Shown here: in pieces, positions 1 through 5,085 of the stretch
How the letters are laid out: each line of letters opens with the position of its first letter
How positions within the stretch are numbered: position 1 is the stretch's first letter
NCBI GenBank assembly: GCA_031274115.1
Contig: JAISQP010000208.1
Span: 1 to 5,085, forward strand
Length of the DNA stretch: 5,085 bases
Source: Synergistaceae bacterium
GTDB taxonomy: Bacteria > Synergistota > Synergistia > Synergistales > Synergistaceae
Direction: 5' to 3'
Notes under the pieces: model-generated
Seen by the model: the letters and a program-made list of their open reading frames with translations, nothing else
Database searches by the model: none
What the model was told of the DNA's origin: nothing
Position numbers and translations under genes: made by a program

Positions 1-55
1 ATCCTTGCTACCCTTTTCGCGATTGCCGCAAAAGATCTTATCAACGCAGCTCCGC

Positions 56-91
56 AAACGCCTCGACAAAATCTTTGTTGAGGCGTTTTTT
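56..91 (+). terminator. Rho-independent terminator of the upstream transcription unit
   Basis: A 15-bp stem (56-70 paired with 74-88, one G-U wobble at 65/79) closes a 3-base loop (71-73). The right arm runs directly into six T residues (86-91). The T tract lies on the right only (just three A residues on the left), so it acts on rightward transcription arriving from before the window. It isolates the operon that follows from upstream read-through. The upstream gene itself is not visible. Confidence 0.9.
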
Positions 92-131
92 CGATCGTGT
101 GAACCGCGCGTCCCAGCCGCATGTACCAGCG

Positions 132-149
132 GCGCAGGACGCGCAGGAC
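132..149. repeat. Perfect 9-bp tandem repeat (two copies) upstream of the promoter
   Basis: GCGCAGGAC occurs at 132-140 and again, without spacer, at 141-149. It lies about 20 bases upstream of the -35 element in DNA with no plausible coding role. It may be a chance or slippage duplication. An activator site is possible but nothing else supports one. Confidence 0.45.
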
Positions 150-167
150 GCAACGGGTATGCATATA

Positions 168-196
168 TTGACGCGTAATTGCTATAATGGTAACAT
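168..196 (+). promoter_or_regulatory. Two overlapping sigma-70-like promoters for the four-gene operon
   Basis: Two arrangements are readable. First, TTGACG at 168-173 (5 of 6 to TTGACA), a 17-base spacer, then TAACAT at 191-196 (4 of 6 to TATAAT). Second, a perfect extended -10, TGCTATAAT at 180-188, whose own -35 region (160-165) is poor. Start sites would fall near 195 for the extended -10 and near 203 for the spaced pair, giving a leader of about 95-100 bases before the first gene. TTGACG and TATAAT are only 9 bases apart and so cannot work together. Which one is used cannot be told from sequence alone. Confidence 0.6.
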
Positions 197-198
197 TC

Positions 199-231
199 GT
201 AAAAGAGTGTTCCGTAATAATTACCGTTTAC
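199..231. promoter_or_regulatory. Nested inverted repeats just downstream of the promoter, possible operator
   Basis: GTAAT (214-218) and ATTAC (220-224) form an 11-bp palindrome around one central base. It is flanked by GTAAA (199-203) and TTTAC (227-231), also inverted to each other, although spacing on the two sides is unequal (10 and 2 bases). The block sits roughly +5 to +35 from the predicted start sites, where a repressor could block initiation. The central loop is too small for an RNA hairpin, so a DNA-binding site is the more likely reading. It is AT-rich and short, so chance remains possible. Confidence 0.3.
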
Positions 232-282
232 TGCTGACGACCAACGCCCATATCCAAACGGGGGTGGCGACTATAAAACCGA

Positions 283-290
283 GAAGAGGT
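283..290 (+). promoter_or_regulatory. Ribosome-binding site that fixes the start of the first gene
   Basis: GAAGAGGT ends 6 bases before the ATG at 297. The open frame extends upstream to 75 and includes another ATG at 159. Only 297 has a good Shine-Dalgarno site and gives a signal peptide at the N terminus. The upstream part overlaps the terminator and promoter, so it is not coding. Confidence 0.8.
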
Positions 291-296
291 AATGTC

Positions 297-1121
297 ATGA
301 AGCGTACTTCGTTCATTTTTCTAGCCGTGTTTCTCCTTTTTCGCCTGGCCGCTCCGAGCGCCGGAGCAACCGCGGAATCAGTCGTGGAGCAGAAAGACAG
401 AGATCTCATCGACTGGACTCAGAACTTCATCGAGACGACAGGCGTGGGCGTCGCCCCTAAAAACGCCGCCGGCGCGCAGGGAAAGGCTCTCGCACGCCGC
501 GCCGCCGTAGTTGACCTGCAGCGCAACCTGCTGGAGTTCCTTGTCGGAGTTCAGGTCGACTCGCGCACCACTATGGACGATTTCATGGCGGAGGACAGAG
601 TGAGAACCGAAGTCCACGGCATGATCAAGAACGTCGAGCTGATCGAGGGCACATGGGACGGAGAATCGTACACCGTCTCCGGGCGGATAAAGCTCCCCCA
701 ACTATTGGTCGTGGTGGCTCCTCAGTGCCAGGAAGCCGTTCGCAAAGCGCCGAAACCGCCGGCAAACACGAAACCGCAGGTGACCAGAGGGAAATACACC
801 GGGCTCGTGATAGACGCCCGTCACCTCCCGATCACTCCCAGTCTGTCATTTCGCGTCGTGGACACGTCAGGACACGAGGTCTACGGCATCAACTTCGCCG
901 ACCAGAAATTTTACTCGCAGTCAGGGCTCGCCACTTATTACAATAACATCGAGTATGCAAGGGGCGAGCTGCGCGTCGCAACGAACCCCATAGTGACCAA
1001 AGCAACGCGGCTGGCGTCGGATAATTTCGACATCGTAATTCCGAACGACGCGGCGGCAAAGGCGCGGGGCAGCTCATACGACTTCCGCAAAGAATGCAAA
1101 GTTATCATAGTTTGCAAGTAG
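297..1121 (+). CDS. Exported LPP20-like domain protein with a conserved C-terminal beta-rich domain
   Basis: 274 aa. Residues 1-24 form a signal peptide (KR, a hydrophobic stretch at about 6-18, then PSAGA as likely cleavage site). There is no lipobox cysteine, so the mature protein is predicted soluble in the periplasm or outside rather than a lipoprotein. Residues about 50-137 look like the LPP20 fold: GVGVAPKNAAG, then LARRAAVVDLQRNLLEF (65-81), GVQVDSRTTMDDF, and a DGESYTVSGRIKLPQL strand pair. A linker rich in Lys and Pro (149-160) leads to a second domain (166-255) opening with YTGLVIDAR and containing VVDTSGHEVYG, a combination I recall from uncharacterised LPP20-type proteins of diderms. 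Cysteines are at 144, 267 and 273; the last two could form a disulfide. It is the first gene of the operon, 10 bases before the next. The role is unknown; LPP20/FlgT relatives act at the cell envelope or flagellar base. Gene and export are sure, family assignment likely, function open. Confidence 0.88.
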   Translation: MKRTSFIFLAVFLLFRLAAPSAGATAESVVEQKDRDLIDWTQNFIETTGVGVAPKNAAGAQGKALARRAAVVDLQRNLLEFLVGVQVDSRTTMDDFMAEDRVRTEVHGMIKNVELIEGTWDGESYTVSGRIKLPQLLVVVAPQCQEAVRKAPKPPANTKPQVTRGKYTGLVIDARHLPITPSLSFRVVDTSGHEVYGINFADQKFYSQSGLATYYNNIEYARGELRVATNPIVTKATRLASDNFDIVIPNDAAAKARGSSYDFRKECKVIIVCK

Positions 1122-1131
1122 GAGCGCCGGA

Positions 1132-2397
1132 ATGAAATCGAGAATATTAACTGCCATAGCAACAGCTCTCGCGTTTATTGCGGTTATGTCGGCGAATCAG
1201 CCCGCGTTCGCCCGCGTCACAAAGGAAGGCGACATATTCACGGTCGACGACGCCGAAGGTTACGCCGCTGTCAAAAACGGGGACAAAAACGCAGCCCGCG
1301 AGGAAGCAAAACGCGACGCATATCGCGACGCCCTGGAGAAGGCAATTGGCGCCACTGTCACCGGCATCACGGAGACGGAGAATTTCGAGGTCGTCAGGGA
1401 CAAGGTTTTCTCCCAGACCACAGGCATCGTCAAGAGCATGAACATCACCAGGGAGCGGGTGGACGACGACGGAACGCTCCGCCTGGAGGCTGTCTGCAAG
1501 GTCGCTGTGTCGGCTCTCGACGGAGTGCTCGGACCGGCAGTAATCGAGGAGCTCGGAAACCCGAGGATAATGATCCTCGTGGAAGAAGCCGTCTATGACG
1601 ACGCGGATAAAAAAATAAAAGAGAGCGTAAAGGGGAATGCGGGCATTTCGCTCTCGCGAGTAGAGGCCGAGGCGCTTCGTCTTTTCGAAAAAGCCGGATA
1701 CCGTTTGGTCGATTCCGACCAGGCGCGCGCGCTGACAAGCATAGACCCCAACGCGGCGTACGATAACCCAGCGATGATAATGGACGTCGCCCGCACACAG
1801 AACGCCGACATCATCATACTCGGCAAGGCGGAGGGGATTCCCTTCGCCAAGCAAAAGATCAGCGGAATAACGATGTACGGGGTTAAGAGCACTGTGCAGT
1901 TGAAAGCAGTGCTCACGGAGACGGCATACCTGGTAAGCTCGATGACCATAGAGCGGGCGACAGGAGAAAAGCCGGCACTGACAGTGGAGGAAGGCGCTAC
2001 CAGGTGTTTTAAGGAGGCGACGTCGATAGCGTCGAAGGAGCTCGTCAACAAGATAGCTTACGCGCTCGCGACGGAGGCCGTGACGACCAGCATAAAGATA
2101 TCTGACCTCTCGTTTAAGGACGTAACCGCGCTCATGAAATCATTTGGGGAACTGGCTGGAAAATCCGGGACGGTTTCTCAGAGGGGATTCAAGAATGGCG
2201 TCCTCGCGGTCGACATGATCTCGCAAAGAACCGCGATGGGAGTCGCGGAGTACCTGGACGAATGCGGAATCGAGATAGACTCCATCGGCGCCCATACCGT
2301 GAGCGGCAAGAAAACGAAAGAGGCGCCGGTTGAATCCATGCCCGCGGTTCCGCCGATGCCGGATAAGAAACCGAACCTCAATAAAGGGATTATGTGA
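1132..2397 (+). CDS. Exported FlgT-like protein (flagellar assembly protein T N-terminal-like domain)
   Basis: 421 aa. The start is supported by AGGAG at 1120-1124, overlapping the stop of the previous gene, 7 bases before ATG. A signal peptide ends after PAFA (residue 27), with no lipobox. Residues about 40-130 resemble the FlgT N-terminal/LPP20-like domain: repeated Ala-Arg heptads (NAAREEAKRDAYRDALEKAIG, about 53-73), then SQTTGIVKSMNI and a strand ending LEAVCKVAV. Residues about 143-235 (NPRIMILVEE to ADIIILGKAEG) resemble the FlgT middle/CsgG-like alpha-beta domain, with a helix carrying LFEKAGYRLVD. Residues 310-390 form a further small domain (KISDLSFKDVTALMKSF, then GVLAVDMISQR). The tail (391-421) is Lys/Pro-rich and probably disordered. 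FlgT of Vibrio builds the H ring of the flagellar motor, but no flagellar gene is present here, so a flagellar role should not be assumed. Placement before a secretion ATPase suggests an envelope structural part. Family level is fairly sure, function inferred. Confidence 0.88.
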   Translation: MKSRILTAIATALAFIAVMSANQPAFARVTKEGDIFTVDDAEGYAAVKNGDKNAAREEAKRDAYRDALEKAIGATVTGITETENFEVVRDKVFSQTTGIVKSMNITRERVDDDGTLRLEAVCKVAVSALDGVLGPAVIEELGNPRIMILVEEAVYDDADKKIKESVKGNAGISLSRVEAEALRLFEKAGYRLVDSDQARALTSIDPNAAYDNPAMIMDVARTQNADIIILGKAEGIPFAKQKISGITMYGVKSTVQLKAVLTETAYLVSSMTIERATGEKPALTVEEGATRCFKEATSIASKELVNKIAYALATEAVTTSIKISDLSFKDVTALMKSFGELAGKSGTVSQRGFKNGVLAVDMISQRTAMGVAEYLDECGIEIDSIGAHTVSGKKTKEAPVESMPAVPPMPDKKPNLNKGIM

Positions 2398-2409
2398 CAT
2401 CAAGAAGAT

Positions 2410-2415
2410 GGGAGG
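2410..2415 (+). promoter_or_regulatory. Ribosome-binding site deciding the start of the third gene
   Basis: GGGAGG lies 10 bases before the ATG at 2426. An in-frame ATG at 2408 overlaps this site and has only AAGAAG directly against it, which is too close. The ATG at 2426 is therefore preferred; using 2408 would add six residues. Confidence 0.6.
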
Positions 2416-2425
2416 CAATGCCGCC

Positions 2426-2911
2426 ATGACAATCGTCGCGACGAAGCGAAACGGCCCGGCGGGGTTTCGCGCATTTATTGTTCTGCCGCTCGTAATGCTC
2501 CTCACTGGAGCGGGCGTGTCGTTATACCTCAGCGCGACGCCAAGCTCGGCGGAGACCGCCGCGGACATCGGCGCCGCCGTCAGGGAGCTTGCGTCGGAGG
2601 GGAAATATCAGTCTAAAATTTACGTGACGGAGAACGGGATAGTCGCTCACGGCGCAGGTCGCATCGAGGGGAACGCCCCGCGAGCGAGGCTGCTGGCCCG
2701 CCGCGCCGCTCTCACCGACGCCAGGCGAAACCTGCTCGAGTTCAGGCGGGATTTTCTCCGTGAAACATATCACAGGGACGGGACGCGCGGCGTATATGGG
2801 CGTATCGGAAGACACAGTCTGCGGGCAGCGGGCATTGACGGAAATTCGTATAAGGTGGAGATCGAGATGACGTTAGACGAGTGGCTGACGTCCGTATCGC
2901 GGCGGCATTGA
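2426..2911 (+). CDS. Small exported or membrane-anchored LPP20-like protein, short relative of the first gene
   Basis: 161 aa. A basic N-terminal stretch (KRNGPAGFR) precedes a hydrophobic helix at about 16-37 and SSA at 40-42, readable as a long signal peptide or a signal anchor; it could therefore be periplasmic or held in the inner membrane. The protein has no cysteine. Residues 89-106 (LLARRAALTDARRNLLEF) match residues 64-81 of the first gene product almost position for position, and IDGNSYKVEIEMTLDEW (137-153) matches its DGESYTVSGRIKLPQL strand pair. The insert between them is shorter and Arg-rich, and there is no second domain. It therefore looks like a reduced, diverged copy of the LPP20-like half of the first gene. 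It follows the second gene by 28 bases and precedes the ATPase gene by 15. No function can be given; a partner of the first and second proteins or of the ATPase membrane part is plausible. Confidence 0.8.
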   Translation: MTIVATKRNGPAGFRAFIVLPLVMLLTGAGVSLYLSATPSSAETAADIGAAVRELASEGKYQSKIYVTENGIVAHGAGRIEGNAPRARLLARRAALTDARRNLLEFRRDFLRETYHRDGTRGVYGRIGRHSLRAAGIDGNSYKVEIEMTLDEWLTSVSRRH

Positions 2912-2912
2912 C

Positions 2913-2929
2913 GGTGAGGTGTACGTTTG
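2913..2929 (+). promoter_or_regulatory. Ribosome-binding site and TTG start codon of the ATPase gene
   Basis: GGTGAGGT (2913-2920) lies 6 bases before TTG at 2927. A stop codon in the same frame at 2915-2917 rules out any earlier start. No in-frame ATG occurs until about residue 65, inside the first FHA-like domain. TTG at 2927 is therefore the only start that keeps the domain whole. Confidence 0.75.
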
Positions 2930-5085
2930 TTCGATTATCTGCTTGTCTTTTACGCGGAGGGCGAAATTTATGAACTGGAGCTGACGCGCGGCGACGCCGT
3001 GACAATAGGGTCAGGGGAAGACGATTCTCTTTCCATTGCCGGCTTCGGGCTCGCGTCCGCACACCTGACCGTCTCATCCACAGAGAGCGGCATTCACGTT
3101 GCGTCCGTCGCGCCCATGCAGATCCGCGGTGAACAGACTACCAATCGCATGCTGTCGGTCGGCGACATTGCCAGGGTTGCCGAAGTGTTGTCCATGTCGG
3201 TGTTCGAGAAACGCTGTGACCTGGAGGGCGCTATATCCGTCGCGGGCCAAAAGGAGATAAGACTGGGCCGTTCGGAGAGAAACGACATCTGTCTCATCAG
3301 TCCGCAGGTGTCGTCTAAACACGCCGTGATCCGCGCGCACGGCGGAGCTTGGATTCTGGAGGACCTGGGCAGCACTAACAGGACCTTCGTAAACGGCGAG
3401 GCCGTCAAATCGGCGCAGCTAAAGGACAATTCGTCGGTCTTCATCGGCGGGTGGGAGTTCATCTTTCGCAAAAACGCGCTTTACTTCAACAATACAGCGG
3501 GAAGCGTCAAACTGTCGCCAAAGTTGAAATTCACGAACCTTGCAGCCGGCTCGCCAAAGGGAACGCCGTATCCTTATTTTCAGCGCTCGCCTCGCCTCAA
3601 ACCAGAGGCGGAGACGATGGAAGCGGATATACTGCCGCCGCCGAACAGGGGGGCAAAGCCGTCGGTCTCATGGCTGTCAGTGCTGTTGCCGCCGGCCATG
3701 ATGATTCTGGTGATGGTGTCGGTGTCGTTTTTGATGAAGAATCGGACGATGCTGTATTATACTGTCCCGATGTCCTCTGTCAGCATCTTCATATCTATAG
3801 TTAACCACAAGTCCCAGATGAAAAAATGGAACGAGACTCAGAGGCTTGCGCGCGAGAAATACGACGAGCACCTGAAAAGCATGGACGCCATAATCACCGA
3901 CGCGGAAACGAGGTTCCTTCACGCGCTCGACGCGGTAAACCCAAGCGTCTATGAATGCGTCGGCATAGCGGGGCGAATCAGCCGCAGGTTATGGGAACGC
4001 GCCGTGACGGATGGCGATTTCCTGGAGGTGCGGCTTGGATCGTCGCGGACGAGATCAAACGTAAACGTAAAAATCCCGAAACCGCAGCTCGCCATCGAGG
4101 AAGACCCGCTTTTGAAAGAAGCCCAGTCCCTCAGGGAAAAGCACGCGACGCTGACCGGCGTCCCGGCGACCCACTCTTTTATGTCCTCTACGATAACAGG
4201 GCTTGCCGGAAGCAGGTCCGCCATAAAGAAGACGGCGTGGACCATAGTTATGGGCGTTGCCGCCCATCATTCCTACGAAGACGTAAAATTAGTCTGTGTG
4301 TACCCCGAGAGCGAGCGCGGAGAATGGGAGTGGATGCGCTGGCTCCCGCATGTCTGGAACCCGGACAGATCGGAGCGGTACATCGCCTGCGCCTCTGAGG
4401 ACGCGCGCCCTCTGCTCCGCGAGATGGGGGACCTGCTCAAATCCCGCCGCAGAAGCGCGTCGAACGAGCGAAAAGGCGTGGAGACGCCGATTTTTTTTCT
4501 GCTGTTAGCCGACAAATCCCTCGTCGAGGACAGCGGCGAGCAGATACTGCCAGAGTCCCCTCAATTCGGGGTGACGGTGGTTTACGCTTATGGGGATATA
4601 GGGCTGCTTCCCGGCGAATGCCAGGCAATAGTCAACTGCGATGACGCCGCCTGTTCCCTCCAATTGAAGTCGAGCGCGGCCAGCAGAGTTTCATTCGCGC
4701 CTGAGAGGATATCCAGAAGCCTTGCAGACGAATTCGCGAGGAGCCTTGCGCCGGTACGCCTTCGCTCGTCCGCCGCGACCGCCTCCATGCCGGACTACAT
4801 TACGTTCCTTCAGGGCTACGAAGCAAACAGAGTGGAGGATCTTGACGTGATGGGCCGCTGGTTGAGCAGCGCGCCTTTCAAAAGCATCGCCGCTCCATTG
4901 GGCGTCAGGGAGAACGGGGAGACGTTCTACTTCGACATTCACGAAAAAGGCATGGGGCCGCACGGGATAGTCGCGGGAGCAACGCGCTGGGGAAAGAGCG
5001 AGACACTGACTACGTGGCTCCTGTCGGTCGCGCTGAACTTCCATCCGCACGAGGTGAGCTTTGTCCTGATCGACTTCAAGGGCGA
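2927..5085 (+). CDS. essC-like: EssC/YukB-type type VII secretion FtsK/SpoIIIE ATPase, N-terminal half (gene continues past the window)
   Basis: 719 complete codons are visible with no stop; family members are usually about 1,300-1,500 aa, so roughly half is present. Residues 1-92 form a degenerate FHA-like domain. Residues 95-180 form a canonical FHA domain with G114-R115, S129 and H132, and GSTNRTFVNG (148-157), the phosphothreonine-recognition pattern. Two membrane helices follow at about 249-270 and 275-292, then a charged, probably coiled segment (about 294-330). Residues about 330-620 form the degenerate ATPase-like domain, with RWLPHVW at 471-477. PDYITFLQGY (622-631), RW, and AAPLGV lead into the first FtsK/SpoIIIE motor: HEKGMGPHGIVAG, Walker A G684-ATRW-G689-K690-S691-E692, and NFHPHEVSFVLIDFKG (704-719) with Walker B D716. 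The family is the inner-membrane motor that drives export of WXG100-type substrates in type VII secretion. Expected further motors and C-terminal domains lie beyond the edge. The family call is strong; substrates and system type are unseen. Confidence 0.93.
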   Translation, partial: MFDYLLVFYAEGEIYELELTRGDAVTIGSGEDDSLSIAGFGLASAHLTVSSTESGIHVASVAPMQIRGEQTTNRMLSVGDIARVAEVLSMSVFEKRCDLEGAISVAGQKEIRLGRSERNDICLISPQVSSKHAVIRAHGGAWILEDLGSTNRTFVNGEAVKSAQLKDNSSVFIGGWEFIFRKNALYFNNTAGSVKLSPKLKFTNLAAGSPKGTPYPYFQRSPRLKPEAETMEADILPPPNRGAKPSVSWLSVLLPPAMMILVMVSVSFLMKNRTMLYYTVPMSSVSIFISIVNHKSQMKKWNETQRLAREKYDEHLKSMDAIITDAETRFLHALDAVNPSVYECVGIAGRISRRLWERAVTDGDFLEVRLGSSRTRSNVNVKIPKPQLAIEEDPLLKEAQSLREKHATLTGVPATHSFMSSTITGLAGSRSAIKKTAWTIVMGVAAHHSYEDVKLVCVYPESERGEWEWMRWLPHVWNPDRSERYIACASEDARPLLREMGDLLKSRRRSASNERKGVETPIFFLLLADKSLVEDSGEQILPESPQFGVTVVYAYGDIGLLPGECQAIVNCDDAACSLQLKSSAASRVSFAPERISRSLADEFARSLAPVRLRSSAATASMPDYITFLQGYEANRVEDLDVMGRWLSSAPFKSIAAPLGVRENGETFYFDIHEKGMGPHGIVAGATRWGKSETLTTWLLSVALNFHPHEVSFVLIDFKG
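4475..4498 (+). other. Terminator-like hairpin plus T8 tract inside the ATPase gene
   Basis: GGCGT (4475-4479) pairs with ACGCC (4484-4488) across a GGAG loop. After two bases comes a run of eight T residues (4491-4498), the longest homopolymer I noticed in the window. The shape is that of a weak intrinsic terminator, and the T8 run is also a possible polymerase slippage site. It lies in codons for IFFL at residues 522-525 and the frame is intact here. One inserted or deleted T would truncate the protein before its motor domains. A stem of only five pairs, and translating ribosomes, would weaken termination. Confidence 0.4.

Noticed and set aside
1..55. Possible end of a coding region or of a tRNA (ATCC followed by an acceptor-like stretch) ahead of the terminator
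   Set aside because: No CCA end, no complementary acceptor arm inside the window, and no recognisable protein; all three forward frames lack stops here, but the stretch is too short to judge.
245..269. Possible leader hairpin (CGCC and GGCG arms) as a riboswitch near the first ribosome-binding site
   Set aside because: Only about five pairs with a bulge, no conserved riboswitch core, and no alternative terminator or anti-terminator fold.
75..296. Upstream in-frame extension of the first gene from TTG at 75 or ATG at 159
   Set aside because: It overlaps the terminator stem and the promoter, has no ribosome-binding site, and would bury the clear signal peptide that starts at 297.
1562..1579. 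Perfect 7-bp hairpin (CGAGGAT, 4-base loop, ATCCTCG) in the second gene
   Set aside because: It is inside coding sequence with no T tract and no regulatory context; a hairpin of this size is expected by chance.
1609..1615. A7 run in the second gene as a frameshift site
   Set aside because: The run is read in phase as Lys-Lys followed by ATA and lacks a complete slippery heptamer or a following stem; the frame continues normally through a conserved domain.
1147..1854. 235-aa open frame on the minus strand opposite the second gene
   Set aside because: It lies wholly inside a well-supported plus-strand gene, has no recognisable domain, and its composition follows from the complementary strand.
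3451..3804. 117-aa plus-strand open frame inside the ATPase gene
   Set aside because: It is an alternative frame of the FHA-to-membrane region, where the main frame shows conserved FHA and membrane helices; no ribosome-binding site or domain supports it.

Overview
The window holds the start of one left-to-right transcription unit. It carries three small genes for exported proteins of the LPP20/FlgT-like type, followed by the first 719 codons of a large EssC/YukB-type (type VII secretion) FtsK/SpoIIIE ATPase that runs off the right edge. Base composition is moderately GC-rich (rough impression mid-to-high 50s %, not computed). Ribosome-binding sites are strong and purine-rich, and AGG/AGA and ATA codons are common. 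LPP20- and FlgT-like proteins are mostly known from bacteria with an outer membrane, whereas EssC is best known from Firmicutes. The mix suggests a diderm bacterium with Firmicutes-like gene content. Synergistota or a diderm Firmicute lineage such as Negativicutes would fit, but this is a low-confidence inference because no taxonomic marker gene is present.

Layout. Positions 1-55 hold no recognisable gene. Positions 56-91 are a clear rho-independent terminator for an upstream unit. Positions 92-296 are non-coding leader and promoter DNA, with a 9-bp tandem repeat, two overlapping sigma-70-like promoters around 168-196 and a nested inverted repeat just downstream. The genes are 297-1121 (274 aa, LPP20-like domain plus a 'TGLVIDAR' C-terminal domain), 1132-2397 (421 aa, FlgT-like), 2426-2911 (161 aa, short LPP20-like relative of the first) and 2927 to beyond 5085 (EssC-like ATPase). 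Gaps between genes are 10, 28 and 15 bases, with no terminator between them, so co-transcription is very likely.

How they may work together. The ATPase has two N-terminal FHA-type domains, two membrane helices, a degenerate ATPase-like central domain and the first true ATPase motor (Walker A and B visible), which is the EssC architecture. The three upstream products have signal peptides and no lipobox, so they should act outside the cytoplasm, probably in the periplasm or at the outer membrane. Inference: they may be envelope or outer-membrane accessory parts of a type VII-like secretion system in a diderm cell. This adjacency is the most interesting point of the window. WXG100 substrates, EssA/EssB/EsaA or any pore component are not visible and would have to lie downstream.
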